From a bacterium (GTDB taxonomy: Bacteria; Actinomycetota; Acidimicrobiia; Spongiisociales; JAENVV01): DNA of 36,620 bases. The translations under genes were made by a program, and so were the position numbers. The notes beneath the pieces were generated by a model, which saw only the letters and a list, made by a program, of their open reading frames with translations, made no database searches and was not told the DNA's origin. Each line of letters opens with the position of its first letter. Within the stretch, counting starts at the first letter, position 1. The DNA is taken from NCBI GenBank assembly GCA_024641305.1, contig JAHEDI010000033.1, positions 1 through 36,620 of the forward strand, written 5' to 3'. Positions 8,071 through 17,153 of this stretch are shown one piece after another.

Positions 8071-9510
8071 TCAGTTGTTGGCGATAAAGACAGATTTCAG
8101 CTCCGAGTAGTGCTCAAGGGCGACCATTCCCTGCTCGCGCCCAACGCCGGACCGCTTCACGCCCCCAAACGGAGCTTCAATGTGCACGGAGGATGAGGTG
8201 TTGATCGAAATCATGCCGGTCTCAATCCGGCGCGCCACCCGAAGCGCCCGGCCAATGTCGCGGGTCCACAACGACCCGCTCAGACCGTAGATCGAGTCGT
8301 TGGCCAACGATACGGCCTCATCCTCGCCATCAAATGGAACGATGGCAACCACCGGGCCGAAGATCTCGTGTTGCATGATGCGCATATCCGGTCGCACGTC
8401 CACGAATACCGCCGGTGTGAGGTAACTACCCGCCGAGAGTGCGCCGCCAGGTCGTTCTGCTCCGCAAACCAGCGTGGCCCCTTCCTGCTCACCGATCCGG
8501 ACATAGTCTTCGACACTGTCACGGTGCCCATTCGAGATCAACGGCCCAAGCTCAGTATCTTCCTCATCCGTAGGTCCAACCACCAGAGTTCCCGCCCTCG
8601 CCGTAAACCGTTCCACGAACTCATCGAAAACCGATCGTTCCACCAGGATTCGAGAACGTGAACAGCAGTCCTGGCCCGTGTTGTCGTACGCTCCAAACAC
8701 CGACGACTGCACGCAGTCGTCAAGATTGGCATCGGCAAAAACGACGTTGGCAGACTTTCCTCCAAGCTCTAGCGAAACACGTTTGATATCTGGAGCGGCA
8801 ATCCTCATGACGTCTGCTCCGACGGCGGTCGAGCCTGTGAAGGAGATCTTGCGCACTAGCGGATGCCCAACGAGTGCGTCGCCTGCGATAGACCCTGGTC
8901 CGGGCACCACGTTAACCACGCCGGCGGGCACGCCCGCTTCGGCACAGATGTCGGCAAGCGCCAGGGCAGTAAGCGGGGTGGCACTGGCAGGTTTGACTAC
9001 AACCGAGTTACCCATTGCCAGGGCGGGAGCCAGCTTCCATCCAAGAATCACCATCGGGAAGTTCCACGGGGTGATGATCCCGCATACACCGACCGGCTCG
9101 CGGAAGGTCAGCAGCGTGCCATCGGCGCCACCAGGAATCGTCTGCCCGCCAAACTTGTCGACGGCACCGGCGTAGTACTCAAAGGTTCGGGCCACCGCGC
9201 CTATTTCTCCACGGGCTGCCGATATGGGTTTTCCCGCTTGGCGGGACTCGAGGCGGGCGAGGTCTTCGCGCCTTTCGCTGATCAGTGCCGCAACTCGTGC
9301 GAGAATCCGCCCCCGTGCCGGTGGTGGGGTCCGACTCCATGTCGCCTGTTCAAATGCCCGATGGGCCACCTCGACTGCCCGTTCCACGTCTTTAGCCGTA
9401 GCCCGGGCGACCTCGGCAACCATTGCCCCGGTTGACGGATCGAGGACCGGGCCCATCTCGCCGTCGTCCGATTCGACTCCGCCGATCAACAATCCCCTGC
9501 GCAACATCAT
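8071..9510 (-). CDS. NAD(P)-dependent aldehyde dehydrogenase (PuuC/BetB-like)
   Basis: A 479-residue aldehyde dehydrogenase superfamily member. Visible are TPWNFP near 148, the TGST nucleotide motif near 225, the general base Glu248 in LELGGK and the catalytic Cys282 in NTGQDCC. The open frame continues upstream to 9918, but that part is antisense-like shadow over the SDR gene. The true start is ATG at 9510, overlapping the SDR stop as TGATG, with GGAG just upstream (a second ATG follows at 9507). It would oxidise the aldehyde made by the coupled SDR. In the proposed pathway that aldehyde is gamma-glutamylated, giving for instance gamma-glutamylglycine. Substrate assignment rests on gene context. 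Confidence 0.92.
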   Translation of the reverse strand: MMLRRGLLIGGVESDDGEMGPVLDPSTGAMVAEVARATAKDVERAVEVAHRAFEQATWSRTPPPARGRILARVAALISERREDLARLESRQAGKPISAARGEIGAVARTFEYYAGAVDKFGGQTIPGGADGTLLTFREPVGVCGIITPWNFPMVILGWKLAPALAMGNSVVVKPASATPLTALALADICAEAGVPAGVVNVVPGPGSIAGDALVGHPLVRKISFTGSTAVGADVMRIAAPDIKRVSLELGGKSANVVFADANLDDCVQSSVFGAYDNTGQDCCSRSRILVERSVFDEFVERFTARAGTLVVGPTDEEDTELGPLISNGHRDSVEDYVRIGEQEGATLVCGAERPGGALSAGSYLTPAVFVDVRPDMRIMQHEIFGPVVAIVPFDGEDEAVSLANDSIYGLSGSLWTRDIGRALRVARRIETGMISINTSSSVHIEAPFGGVKRSGVGREQGMVALEHYSELKSVFIANN

Positions 9511-10289
9511 CACTCCGGGGTGACATAGGCAGCGGTTAAGCCACCGTCGACCATGAACTCGGTACCGGTTACATAGGATGATTCGTCCGATGCCAGGTAG
9601 AGCACGGCTTTGGCCATCTCCTCGGCCTCGCCGAACCGACCCATCGGGACATGTACGAGGCGCCGATTCCGCTTCTCGTCGGTATCGAGGAACTTCATGA
9701 GCAGTTCGGTCCGTAACGGTCCGGGACACAGTGCGTTGACCCGAATGTTTTCCCTGGCATGAATAACGGCCAGTTCCCGAGTCATCGATAGAACGGCACC
9801 TTTCGAGGCGGTGTAGGCGAGTTGGGGGGTGGCCGCTCCAACCAGGGCAACGAACGAAGCCGTGTTGATGATTGAGCCGCCGCCGGCTCGCCGCAACGCC
9901 GGAATTCCGTATTTGCAACCGAAGAACACACCTTTGACGTTGATCGCCATGGTCAGATCCCAGACCTGCTCATCGGTGGAAACCGCGTCGCCATCTTCGG
10001 ACAGCATCACGCCGGCGTTGTTGAACATTACGTCCAGTTTTCCGAAATGAGATTCCGTCTTGGCGACCATCTCCTGACAGTCGGCGGCTTTCGAGACATC
10101 GGCTCGCAGAGTCAGAACGTCGCCGCCGGCCTGGCGAACCAGGGCGGCCGTTTCCTCGTTGTCGTCCGAACTGAGGTCGACTGCGGCGATTCGGGCTCCT
10201 TCACGAGCAAAGAGAAGTGCGGTTTGACGTCCGATCCCGGACGCTGAACCCGTGATTAATGCAACCTTGCCGTCGAGACGCATTCTCAT
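9510..10289 (-). CDS. Short-chain dehydrogenase/reductase, proposed gamma-glutamyl amino-alcohol dehydrogenase
   Basis: A 259-residue classical SDR. TGSASGIG at 13-20 binds the cofactor, and Asp38 at the end of the second strand suggests NAD rather than NADP. NNAG is at 90-93 and the catalytic set is Ser145, Tyr159 (YTASK) and Lys163. The C-terminal YVTGTEFMVDGG is standard. Its ATG overlaps the stop of the ligase gene (ATGA) and its own stop overlaps the aldehyde dehydrogenase start (TGATG), so the three are translationally coupled. In the Puu route this position is filled by the FAD amine oxidase PuuB; an alcohol dehydrogenase instead points to a hydroxylated amine such as ethanolamine. That reading is inference. 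Confidence 0.9.
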   Translation of the reverse strand: MRMRLDGKVALITGSASGIGRQTALLFAREGARIAAVDLSSDDNEETAALVRQAGGDVLTLRADVSKAADCQEMVAKTESHFGKLDVMFNNAGVMLSEDGDAVSTDEQVWDLTMAINVKGVFFGCKYGIPALRRAGGGSIINTASFVALVGAATPQLAYTASKGAVLSMTRELAVIHARENIRVNALCPGPLRTELLMKFLDTDEKRNRRLVHVPMGRFGEAEEMAKAVLYLASDESSYVTGTEFMVDGGLTAAYVTPE

Positions 10290-11665
10290 ATCCTCTCGAA
10301 GTAGCGGGACCGTTCCCAGTCCGTGACAGCAGCATCATATGCCGACTGCTCTACCTCGAAGAAATGGGAGTAGTGATCGACAACCTCATCTCCGAGGGCC
10401 CGCCTGGCGAAGGAACTGGCCTTGAAATCGTCGACCGCTTCGCGCAAGGTGTGTTGGATACGCGGAAGCTCGACCGCCGCATAGACGTCCCCTTTAAATA
10501 CCGGCGGTGGTTCGATCTGATTTTCGATGCCATCGAGGCCGCTGGCCAACGCAGCTGCGTACGCAAGATAGGGATTGACATCGGCTCCCGGGATTCGACA
10601 TTCGATGCGAAGACTCGGTCCGGACCCGACTACCCGGAACCCGGCAGTGCGGTTGTCTTTGGCCCAGGCGATCCTCGTCGGTGCCCATGACCCGTCCTGG
10701 TACCGCTTGTATGAATTGACGGTCGGGGCGTAGCAGACCATCAGCTCACGTACATGAGCCATCCAGCCGCCCAGGAACCATCGGAAAGTGTCCGACGCCT
10801 TGAGGCCGGCGCCCAGGTCCTGGTCACCAACAAATGCATTGCCATCCTTGTCCCACAGACTGAGATGAATGTGACAGCTGCTCCCTGCCTCGGCCGAATC
10901 GGGTTTAGCCATGAACGTGACACTTACCCCCTGGTTCTCAGCCGTTTCCTTCAAACATTCCTTGAAGACCACGTGACGGTCGGCCATTTCCAGCGCTTCG
11001 GTGAACCGAACGTTCAACTCATGCTGACCGCGACCCCATTCTCCCTTCGAGTTTTCGACCGGGATACCCGAGTCCCGAAGGTGACGACGAGCTGCGCCGA
11101 CATAGTCTTCAATCCGAAAACCCTGGAACAGGTGGTAATCATCGATGTACCAACCGCCCGCTTCGAGGGATCGGTAACCCTTCTTGTTGGCTTTTTTGTA
11201 CGAATCCCGGAAGAGAAAAAACTCAAGTTCGGATGCCGCCTTGACCGTCAGACCGATCGCCGCGGCCCGGTCGATCTGTTTCCGAAGAATGCTGCGAGGA
11301 GCCACCGAAACGTTGGCGTGGGTCGCGTCGTCGACCACGTCGCACAAAACCAACGCCGTGCGATCAGCCCAGGCCGCACGACGCAAGGTCGACATATCAG
11401 GGACAAGATGGAAGTCGCCATATCCCAGCTCCCAGCTCGCATAGTCGTATCCGGGTACCGGCTCCATTTCCATATCTACCGTGAGCAGGTAGTCGCAAGC
11501 GTGAGTTCCACTCGTGGCTCCGTCCTCAAGGAAGAAGTCAGCATCGAACCTTTTGCCGAGCTGGCGACCATAGTGATCCGTGAAGGCCACCACCACCGTG
11601 TCGATCGTCCCATCCTCGACCTCTGTTCGGAGTTCGTCGAGCGTGAGCATTCCTCTTCTGGCCAT
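10286..11665 (-). CDS. Glutamine synthetase-like gamma-glutamyl-amine ligase (GlnA4/PuuA type)
   Basis: A 459-residue glutamine synthetase fold protein. It has the N-terminal beta-grasp region (VVAFTDHYGRQLGKRF) and catalytic segments ASELEFFLF, GEWGRGQHELNV and GSSCHIHLSL. Also present are NSYKRYQ and LRIECRIPGADVNPYLA. Context with an amine permease, dehydrogenases and a GATase marks it as a GlnA3/GlnA4/PuuA-type enzyme joining glutamate to an amine with ATP, not a nitrogen-assimilating GlnA. Streptomyces GlnA4 acts on ethanolamine. ATG at 11665 is chosen, with AGGA 7 nt upstream; a TTG codon lies directly before it. It begins about 100 bp after the permease gene. Confidence 0.88.
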   Translation of the reverse strand: MARRGMLTLDELRTEVEDGTIDTVVVAFTDHYGRQLGKRFDADFFLEDGATSGTHACDYLLTVDMEMEPVPGYDYASWELGYGDFHLVPDMSTLRRAAWADRTALVLCDVVDDATHANVSVAPRSILRKQIDRAAAIGLTVKAASELEFFLFRDSYKKANKKGYRSLEAGGWYIDDYHLFQGFRIEDYVGAARRHLRDSGIPVENSKGEWGRGQHELNVRFTEALEMADRHVVFKECLKETAENQGVSVTFMAKPDSAEAGSSCHIHLSLWDKDGNAFVGDQDLGAGLKASDTFRWFLGGWMAHVRELMVCYAPTVNSYKRYQDGSWAPTRIAWAKDNRTAGFRVVGSGPSLRIECRIPGADVNPYLAYAAALASGLDGIENQIEPPPVFKGDVYAAVELPRIQHTLREAVDDFKASSFARRALGDEVVDHYSHFFEVEQSAYDAAVTDWERSRYFERI

Positions 11666-11766
11666 CAAGTCATCCTTTGTTCATTGCCCGCCCGGTTTGA
11701 TTGCGGTACCAGCGCGCTGCGATAAGCCTATCGCCGGAAGTTCCGACAACCTCCTGCGCCGAGGGT

Positions 11767-13239
11767 TCAGATAACTTCCTGCTCTGCCTCCTGAAGCAGC
11801 GCAATTGCCTCCTCGGGCGACTGAGCGACCAGACGATGTCGACTGGCAAACCAGTAATAGAGGAACAAAACGCCAACAAACACGGCTGCGCCCAGAACGC
11901 CGGGTCGATTGTCCTTGAGAGCAACCGTCGCACCAAGCGCAACGACCGAGATAACAGTTCCCAGCCAGGCACCTGGCAGTCCGAGCGGACTCCGATAGGG
12001 GCGGTCCAGGTTCGGATGCTTCTTGGCGAGCGCGATATAGGTGACCATCACCAGCGTGTACGAGATCGTTGCTCCGAATACCGCCATCGTTAAGAGGGCG
12101 GCCCCAACGACACCATCACCGAATCGGTCGATGATCAGCGCCACCACGAAGCCGACGACAGCCCCCAGCAGCAAGGCCCGATGGGGAGTGTGGTTGCGGC
12201 TGACCTTGGAGATCCCGCGAGGAATGTAGCCAGAGCGAGAAGCGGCAAACAGAACCCGTCCGTAGGCGTAGATGATCGAATGAAAGCTGGCAACCAGACC
12301 GGTCAACGCGATCAGGGTGAGGACCGTACTCGCCATCCCCTCACCAAAGACAGCCTTGAAACCGATGTCCAGCGGAGCCCCAGATTGGCCCACCTCGGCC
12401 GCTCCACCGCCAACCGCACTATTGAGAAATAGGGTCAGGACCGACAGACCGAGCAAGGTCATCATCCCCCAGATCAACGCCTTCGGCATGTCGTTCTTGA
12501 CGTCGTGCGATTCTTCGGCGGCCAGCGGGAGTTGTTCGATAGCAAGGTAGAACCATATAGCGAAGGGCAAGGCTGCCAGGATTCCGTACCACCCTTCCGG
12601 GAGGAAGGTCGAGGATCCAAGCGCATCCGGGTTCGGGAGGATATTGCTGAGAAGGCTGAAATCGACTGCGCCTGTGACCACCGCCCCCACATAGAAGATC
12701 GCCAGCACTGCCATGGAGGCCACTGTGACGACCATGGAGACTCTGAAGGTAAGCTCGGTCCCGAGAATGTTGATCCCAACAAAGACGCCGTAGAAGATCA
12801 GCCACCACACCCAGTTGGGGAGGTCGATCAGGGTGTCGGCGTAACCCGAGATACCTACCACGATGACGGCCGGAGTAATAACGTATTCGACCATGTCGGT
12901 CGCCGAGTTCAAAAACGCCCAACCGGGCCCGAAGGCATTCCTCGTGAAGCCATAAAACCCACCCGCGTGCGGAAGGGCCGAGGACATCTCGGCAATGCAG
13001 AAAACCATACAGAAGTACATGACGGCGATGACGACCGTTGCTATGAGCAACCCGCCAAACCCGGCCGCCGCCAGTCCGAAATTCCAGCCAAAGAAGTCGC
13101 CCGATATGACCGCCCCGACCCCGAGCGCCCAAAGAAGGCCCCAGCCGGCGCTCTTCTTGAGTTGCCTGGCCTCGAGGTACGCATCGTCAACATTCGTGTA
13201 GCTGGCACTCCCCGATCGAACCTTCTTGTCCTCTGACAT
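11767..13239 (-). CDS. APC-family permease resembling ethanolamine transporters
   Basis: A 490-residue polytopic membrane protein with about 12 hydrophobic segments. The first helix region reads GLLWALGVGAVISGDFFGWN, followed by YFCMVFCIAEMSSALPHAGG. These closely follow the pattern I know for the ethanolamine permease (Eat) branch of the APC superfamily, including the ISG[DE]xFGWN and ALPHAGG motifs. The loop AIEQLPLAAEES is also typical. Start is ATG at 13239 with GGAGGAGG about 7 nt upstream; in-frame TTG codons further up are less likely. It is the first gene of the leftward operon, divergent from the GntR regulator, and would supply the amine to the gamma-glutamyl ligase. Another small amine is possible. 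Confidence 0.85.
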   Translation of the reverse strand: MSEDKKVRSGSASYTNVDDAYLEARQLKKSAGWGLLWALGVGAVISGDFFGWNFGLAAAGFGGLLIATVVIAVMYFCMVFCIAEMSSALPHAGGFYGFTRNAFGPGWAFLNSATDMVEYVITPAVIVVGISGYADTLIDLPNWVWWLIFYGVFVGINILGTELTFRVSMVVTVASMAVLAIFYVGAVVTGAVDFSLLSNILPNPDALGSSTFLPEGWYGILAALPFAIWFYLAIEQLPLAAEESHDVKNDMPKALIWGMMTLLGLSVLTLFLNSAVGGGAAEVGQSGAPLDIGFKAVFGEGMASTVLTLIALTGLVASFHSIIYAYGRVLFAASRSGYIPRGISKVSRNHTPHRALLLGAVVGFVVALIIDRFGDGVVGAALLTMAVFGATISYTLVMVTYIALAKKHPNLDRPYRSPLGLPGAWLGTVISVVALGATVALKDNRPGVLGAAVFVGVLFLYYWFASRHRLVAQSPEEAIALLQEAEQEVI

Positions 13240-13368
13240 AGCCGCCTCCTCCAAGGTCAAACGTCTGAGGTAGGACCTTAACTCTTTTGAAACGTCGCTT
13301 GCCTCAGAAATCGACTATTCGTACCCGGTCGAATATCAAAGATCGGCGCCTGCCTTATCATTCGACTC
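13240..13368. promoter_or_regulatory. Divergent promoter region between permease operon and GntR/ABC operon
   Basis: This 129-bp space separates the two divergent transcription units. It contains the inverted repeat ATTCG-N8-CGAAT near 13317-13334, a candidate operator for the adjacent GntR/FCD regulator. No clear -35/-10 pair was picked out by eye. Confidence 0.45.
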
Positions 13369-14154
13369 ATGGGATCATTGGTTTCAAACTTGACGAAGGT
13401 GGTATTGCTCGGGCGGCGAAAGCCCGAAGGCAACGCCTACGAGATAGCAGTAGAACGGTTGGGTTCGGCCATAAGACTCGGATTGTTCCGGGTGGGAGAT
13501 CGCCTGCCGGCGGAACGAGACCTCGCCGCTTACATCGGTGTGAGCCGGGCAACCCTTAGAGAAGCGATCCGTCTCCTAAGCGATCAAGGGACACTTGACG
13601 CCCGCCGGGGTCGGAGCGGGGGCACCTTCGTCATGGCCACTCCCGATCCCCTCACGATCTCCGAGGTACAGGACATGTTCGCCGCCCGGAACACGACGCT
13701 CAGAGAAATCCTTGATCAACGAAAAGTAATCGAGGTCGGCGTTGCCGAGTTGGCCGCCATCCGCGCGACTCCCAGCCAGATAGCCCACCTCAAGAGCATG
13801 CTCCCCCGTTTCGCAGAGTTTCGCAGTGTCACGGTCGAGTACCGGCGACTCGATACCGAGTTCCATTTGATGATCGGCGAAGCTGCCGACAGCCCACGCC
13901 TCCAAGAGTTGCTCGCTGAATGCCATCGGGACCTGAGCGAAATGATGTCAACCGTACCGCATTCAAGCGAAATTCGTGGACACTCGACCGTACAGCACGC
14001 TGAGATTGTGAGAGCTCTGACGACCAGGGACCCGGCGGCGGTCAGAGCCGCGATGTCCGAACACGTGGCGGCCACGTCATCGTTTCTAATCGGACTTCTC
14101 GGGGACCCGGTCGTACCTTCAACTTCTGTTGCTCTGAATTCGACAGGCAACTAA
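13369..14154 (+). CDS. GntR-family transcriptional regulator, FadR/FCD subfamily
   Basis: A 261-residue regulator. The winged helix-turn-helix spans about 22-90: LRPAERDL-like segment RLPAERDLAAYIGVSRATLR, then AIRLLSDQGTLDARRG. The C-terminal helical FCD effector domain spans about 105-240, with the metal-ligand style pattern DTEFHLMIG and later HAEIVRAL. FCD domains bind small organic acids, often with a metal. Position between the divergent amine-catabolic operon and the ABC importer makes it the likely local repressor of both. It heads the rightward unit; the substrate-binding protein gene begins 113 bp later. Confidence 0.92.
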   Translation: MGSLVSNLTKVVLLGRRKPEGNAYEIAVERLGSAIRLGLFRVGDRLPAERDLAAYIGVSRATLREAIRLLSDQGTLDARRGRSGGTFVMATPDPLTISEVQDMFAARNTTLREILDQRKVIEVGVAELAAIRATPSQIAHLKSMLPRFAEFRSVTVEYRRLDTEFHLMIGEAADSPRLQELLAECHRDLSEMMSTVPHSSEIRGHSTVQHAEIVRALTTRDPAAVRAAMSEHVAATSSFLIGLLGDPVVPSTSVALNSTGN

Positions 14155-14267
14155 TCCATTGCGGATGCCGCCAGTCGGGGAAATCCATTCCCTGGTTTGT
14201 TCCCAACTACGGCGCAGGCCGCTCAGCCTTGCTCTACGATGGCGTGGACCAAAAGGAGGCCAACCAT

Positions 14268-15407
14268 ATGAAACGTAACCTTGCCCTTCTCATCGCGTTT
14301 GCGACAATCGCCGCAGCGTGTGGAGGAACCTCAACTGACACTACGGCCGCTCCCGGCACAACCGTGGGAGCGACGAATACGACCACTGCCACAGATGACA
14401 TGGCCGGCTTAGTAGCTGCCGCCGAAGCGGAAGGCATGCTTACCACCATCGCCCTACCCCATGACTGGTGCAATTATGGAGCGGTAATCGACGGCTTCAA
14501 GGCCAAGTACCCGAATATCGAAGTCAACGAACTCGTTCCCGATGCCGGCTCAGCCGACGAGATCGAAGCCATCAAGGCCAACCAGAACAACCCGGGTCCG
14601 CAGGCCCCTGACGTCATCGACGTCGGCCTTGCCTTTGGTCCATCGTCCAAGGCCGACGGCCTCATCCAGCCATACAAGGTGTCAACCTGGGATTCGATCC
14701 CCGATGACGCCAAGGACGCAGAAGGATATTGGTACGGCGACTATTACGGCGTGCTGGCCTTCGAGGTAAACACGGCCGTACAACCGGACGTCCCGACCGA
14801 CTGGGCTGATCTGCTCGATCCCAAGTACAACGGCCAGATTGCTCTCGCTGGCGATCCTCGCGCCTCCAACCAGGCCATTTTCTCGGTGTACGCCTCGGCC
14901 CTTGGCAACGGTGGATCCCTGGACGATGCCCAGCCCGGATTGGACTTCTTCGCGCAACTCAACGCGGCAGGTAACCTCGTCCCCTTGATCGCCGAGTCAG
15001 GTACCGTCGCCTCTGGTGAAACGCCCGTCACGATTCGCTGGACCTACAACGCTTTGGCGAACCGTGATGAGAACGGCGATTCCATCCAGGTTGTCGTTCC
15101 CGCTACCGGCCGATTCGGCGGAGTGTATGTCCAGGCGATCAGCGCCTATGCACCCCACCCCAACGCTGCCAAGCTGTGGATGGAGTACTTGTACTCCGAT
15201 GAAGGACAGCTCGGATGGCTGAGCGGCTACTGCAACCCGATCCGGTATGAGGATATGGCTGCCCGGGGCGTGGTCCCGGCAGATCTCGCCGCCAGCCTGC
15301 CCGACACCGTCGGCGCAGTGTTCCCGACCATTGAGCAGATCGAGGCCGCCAAAGCCCTGATCGTCGATGGATGGGACGCGACCGTCGGCCTCAATGTCGG
15401 TGGCTGA
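14268..15407 (+). CDS. ABC transporter substrate-binding lipoprotein (family 1, Fe3+/polyamine/phosphonate type)
   Basis: A 379-residue extracytoplasmic binding protein. A signal peptide ends in the lipobox AAAC with Cys18, followed by a Thr/Ala-rich linker to about residue 45. The body resembles the type-2 periplasmic fold proteins grouped with PotD, FbpA and the aminoethylphosphonate binders, for example the DVIDVGLAFG and PTDWADLLDPKYNGQIAL segments. Start is ATG at 14268 with AAGGAGG at 14252-14258; the open frame upstream of it is not used. The permease gene overlaps its end. The ligand is not readable; context suggests a small amine or phosphorylated amine. Confidence 0.9.
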   Translation: MKRNLALLIAFATIAAACGGTSTDTTAAPGTTVGATNTTTATDDMAGLVAAAEAEGMLTTIALPHDWCNYGAVIDGFKAKYPNIEVNELVPDAGSADEIEAIKANQNNPGPQAPDVIDVGLAFGPSSKADGLIQPYKVSTWDSIPDDAKDAEGYWYGDYYGVLAFEVNTAVQPDVPTDWADLLDPKYNGQIALAGDPRASNQAIFSVYASALGNGGSLDDAQPGLDFFAQLNAAGNLVPLIAESGTVASGETPVTIRWTYNALANRDENGDSIQVVVPATGRFGGVYVQAISAYAPHPNAAKLWMEYLYSDEGQLGWLSGYCNPIRYEDMAARGVVPADLAASLPDTVGAVFPTIEQIEAAKALIVDGWDATVGLNVGG

Positions 15408-16290
15408 GACAGTCGATAAGGACATGGGGGGCGCCAAGCGCCCCCCATTCCGTTTCCGGTGGAACTGGTTGGGAGTCATGCCCTTCTTGCTGTTCGCCGG
15501 TGCGCTACTGATTCTGCCGACCATCGTCCTCGGCGCCCGCAGCCTGGCGGGAGCTGACGGATCCACCACACTCGACAATTACCGCAGCCTGGCTACTCCG
15601 GTCGTGATCGATTCGTTCAGACTTTCGATCAAGATCAGTCTCATCACCGCCCTCGTCGGAGGGATCTTCGGCTTCTTGCTTGCCTGGTCGATGGTGCTCG
15701 GAGGCCTTCCCAAACCCGTTCGGTCACTCCTCAGTACCTTTTCAGGGGTCGCCTCCAATTTCGCCGGTGTGCCATTGGCTGCCGCATTCATCGCAACGGT
15801 GGGAAGGGTCGGCCTATTCACCATCCTGCTCAAAGCTGCCGGATTCGACATGTACAAAGCCGGATTCGATCTCTATTCATTCATCGGGATCTCGGTTGTA
15901 TACCTCTATTTCCAATTCCCGCTCATGGTCCTGGTGATCACGCCCTCCATTGAAGGGCTGAAGGAGGAGTGGCGCGAAGCCTCAGAGAACCTTGGCGCGT
16001 CGACCTACCAGTACTGGCGATACATCGCTTTGCCGGTGCTCATGCCGTCGATCCTCGGCGCCATGATTTTGCTGTTCGGGAACGCGTTCGGGGCTCACGC
16101 CACCGCTTTTGCCCTGACCGGTGGCAACCTTCGTTTGGCGACCATCCTGATCGGCCAGCAGATTTCGGGCGACGTGTTACAGAACCCCGGCCTCGGATAT
16201 GCAGTGGCGATGGGCATGGTGGCGGTCATGGCCGTCTCGATTGGCATCTATTCAATCTTGCAGCGCCGGTCGGAGAGGTGGCTGGCATGA
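15394..16290 (+). CDS. ABC transporter permease, first subunit
   Basis: About 298 residues with six hydrophobic segments. The cytoplasmic EAA loop that docks on the ATPase is at EEWREASENLGASTYQYWRY. It belongs to the binding-protein-dependent permease family used with PotB/FbpB-type systems. The start is unsure: ATG at 15394 overlaps the binding-protein stop by 14 nt, ATG at 15424 is also possible, and no strong ribosome-binding site precedes either. Its stop overlaps the second permease start as ATGA. Confidence 0.9.
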   Translation: MSVAETVDKDMGGAKRPPFRFRWNWLGVMPFLLFAGALLILPTIVLGARSLAGADGSTTLDNYRSLATPVVIDSFRLSIKISLITALVGGIFGFLLAWSMVLGGLPKPVRSLLSTFSGVASNFAGVPLAAAFIATVGRVGLFTILLKAAGFDMYKAGFDLYSFIGISVVYLYFQFPLMVLVITPSIEGLKEEWREASENLGASTYQYWRYIALPVLMPSILGAMILLFGNAFGAHATAFALTGGNLRLATILIGQQISGDVLQNPGLGYAVAMGMVAVMAVSIGIYSILQRRSERWLA

Positions 16291-17153
16291 CCATCGCCGG
16301 GCAATCAGGATCGCTCACCGGGCATGGTGCGACCGGCGGAGCGGGCAAGCCGACCGGACCGACCCCGGTTCCTCCACAACGCAGCCTGATACGACGACTT
16401 TGGCCATGGCTTATTGTCGCCTTAGGTGTTGTGTATTTCGTGACACCCCTGCTCGGGACCATCCGGCTCTCACTCAGGCACAACAAGGGAACTTGGGAAG
16501 CGTGGAGGCTCATACTCGGGAACGAACAAATGTGGCCGGCCTTCGGCCAGTCGATCGTCAATGGATTGGCCACGATCGTGGTGAGTTTGGTCATCATCGT
16601 CCCGACCGCTTACTGGGTGGCACTCAAAATGCCGCGGTTGAGGCCGTTCATCGAGTTCATCACATTGCTCCCGTTCGTTATCCCCGGCGTTGTGCTCGTA
16701 CTGGCCCTTATCCGGCTCTACTCGGCTCCGCCGCTCCTCCTGACTTCCACCTACAACTCGACGCGCATCGTGATGATCTGCGCGTATGCCGCTCTTTCGT
16801 TCCCGTACATGTACCGGTCCGTCGACAACGGTCTCCGCTCGATCGATGTGCGATCGCTGACCGAGGCAGCGCAAAGTTTGGGCGCCGGATGGCCAACGAT
16901 CGTGACGAAGGTGATTTTTCCCAACATCAGACTGGCCATCCTCTCCGGGGCCTTGCTCACGTTCGCCATCGTCCTTGGCGAACTGACGATCGCCCTCTAC
17001 ATGGCTCAGCGGACTCTGGCGCCGTTCATGGCCGACATCGTTCGCAACAAACCGTTCGAGGCCGCCGCGCTGACACTGATCGCCTTCTCGGTCACCTGGC
17101 TCGCCTTGGGCATGATTTCGTACGTCACCAATCGGGCAGGGAGAAGAACATGA
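16287..17153 (+). CDS. ABC transporter permease, second subunit
   Basis: A 288-residue permease. The first ~35 residues are a Gly/Pro/Thr-rich cytoplasmic extension, followed by about six membrane helices. The EAA loop is at LTEAAQSLGAGWPTIVTKVI. Start is the ATG at 16287 in an ATGA overlap with the first permease; the stop overlaps the ATPase start, again ATGA. The coupling of all three transporter genes indicates one complex. It pairs with the first subunit to form the membrane channel of the importer. Confidence 0.92.
   Translation: MTIAGQSGSLTGHGATGGAGKPTGPTPVPPQRSLIRRLWPWLIVALGVVYFVTPLLGTIRLSLRHNKGTWEAWRLILGNEQMWPAFGQSIVNGLATIVVSLVIIVPTAYWVALKMPRLRPFIEFITLLPFVIPGVVLVLALIRLYSAPPLLLTSTYNSTRIVMICAYAALSFPYMYRSVDNGLRSIDVRSLTEAAQSLGAGWPTIVTKVIFPNIRLAILSGALLTFAIVLGELTIALYMAQRTLAPFMADIVRNKPFEAAALTLIAFSVTWLALGMISYVTNRAGRRT

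Noticed and set aside
9511-9918. N-terminal extension of the aldehyde dehydrogenase frame
   Set aside because: It overlaps the SDR gene, lacks family similarity, and the TGATG junction at 9510 gives the expected family length.
10754-11725. 323-codon plus-strand frame
   Set aside because: Antisense shadow of the ligase gene, caused by high-GC codon structure; no motif or ribosome-binding site.
16199-17149. N-terminal extension of the ATPase frame (666 codons in all)
   Set aside because: It overlaps both permease genes in another frame; the ATPase clearly starts at the ATGA overlap at 17150.
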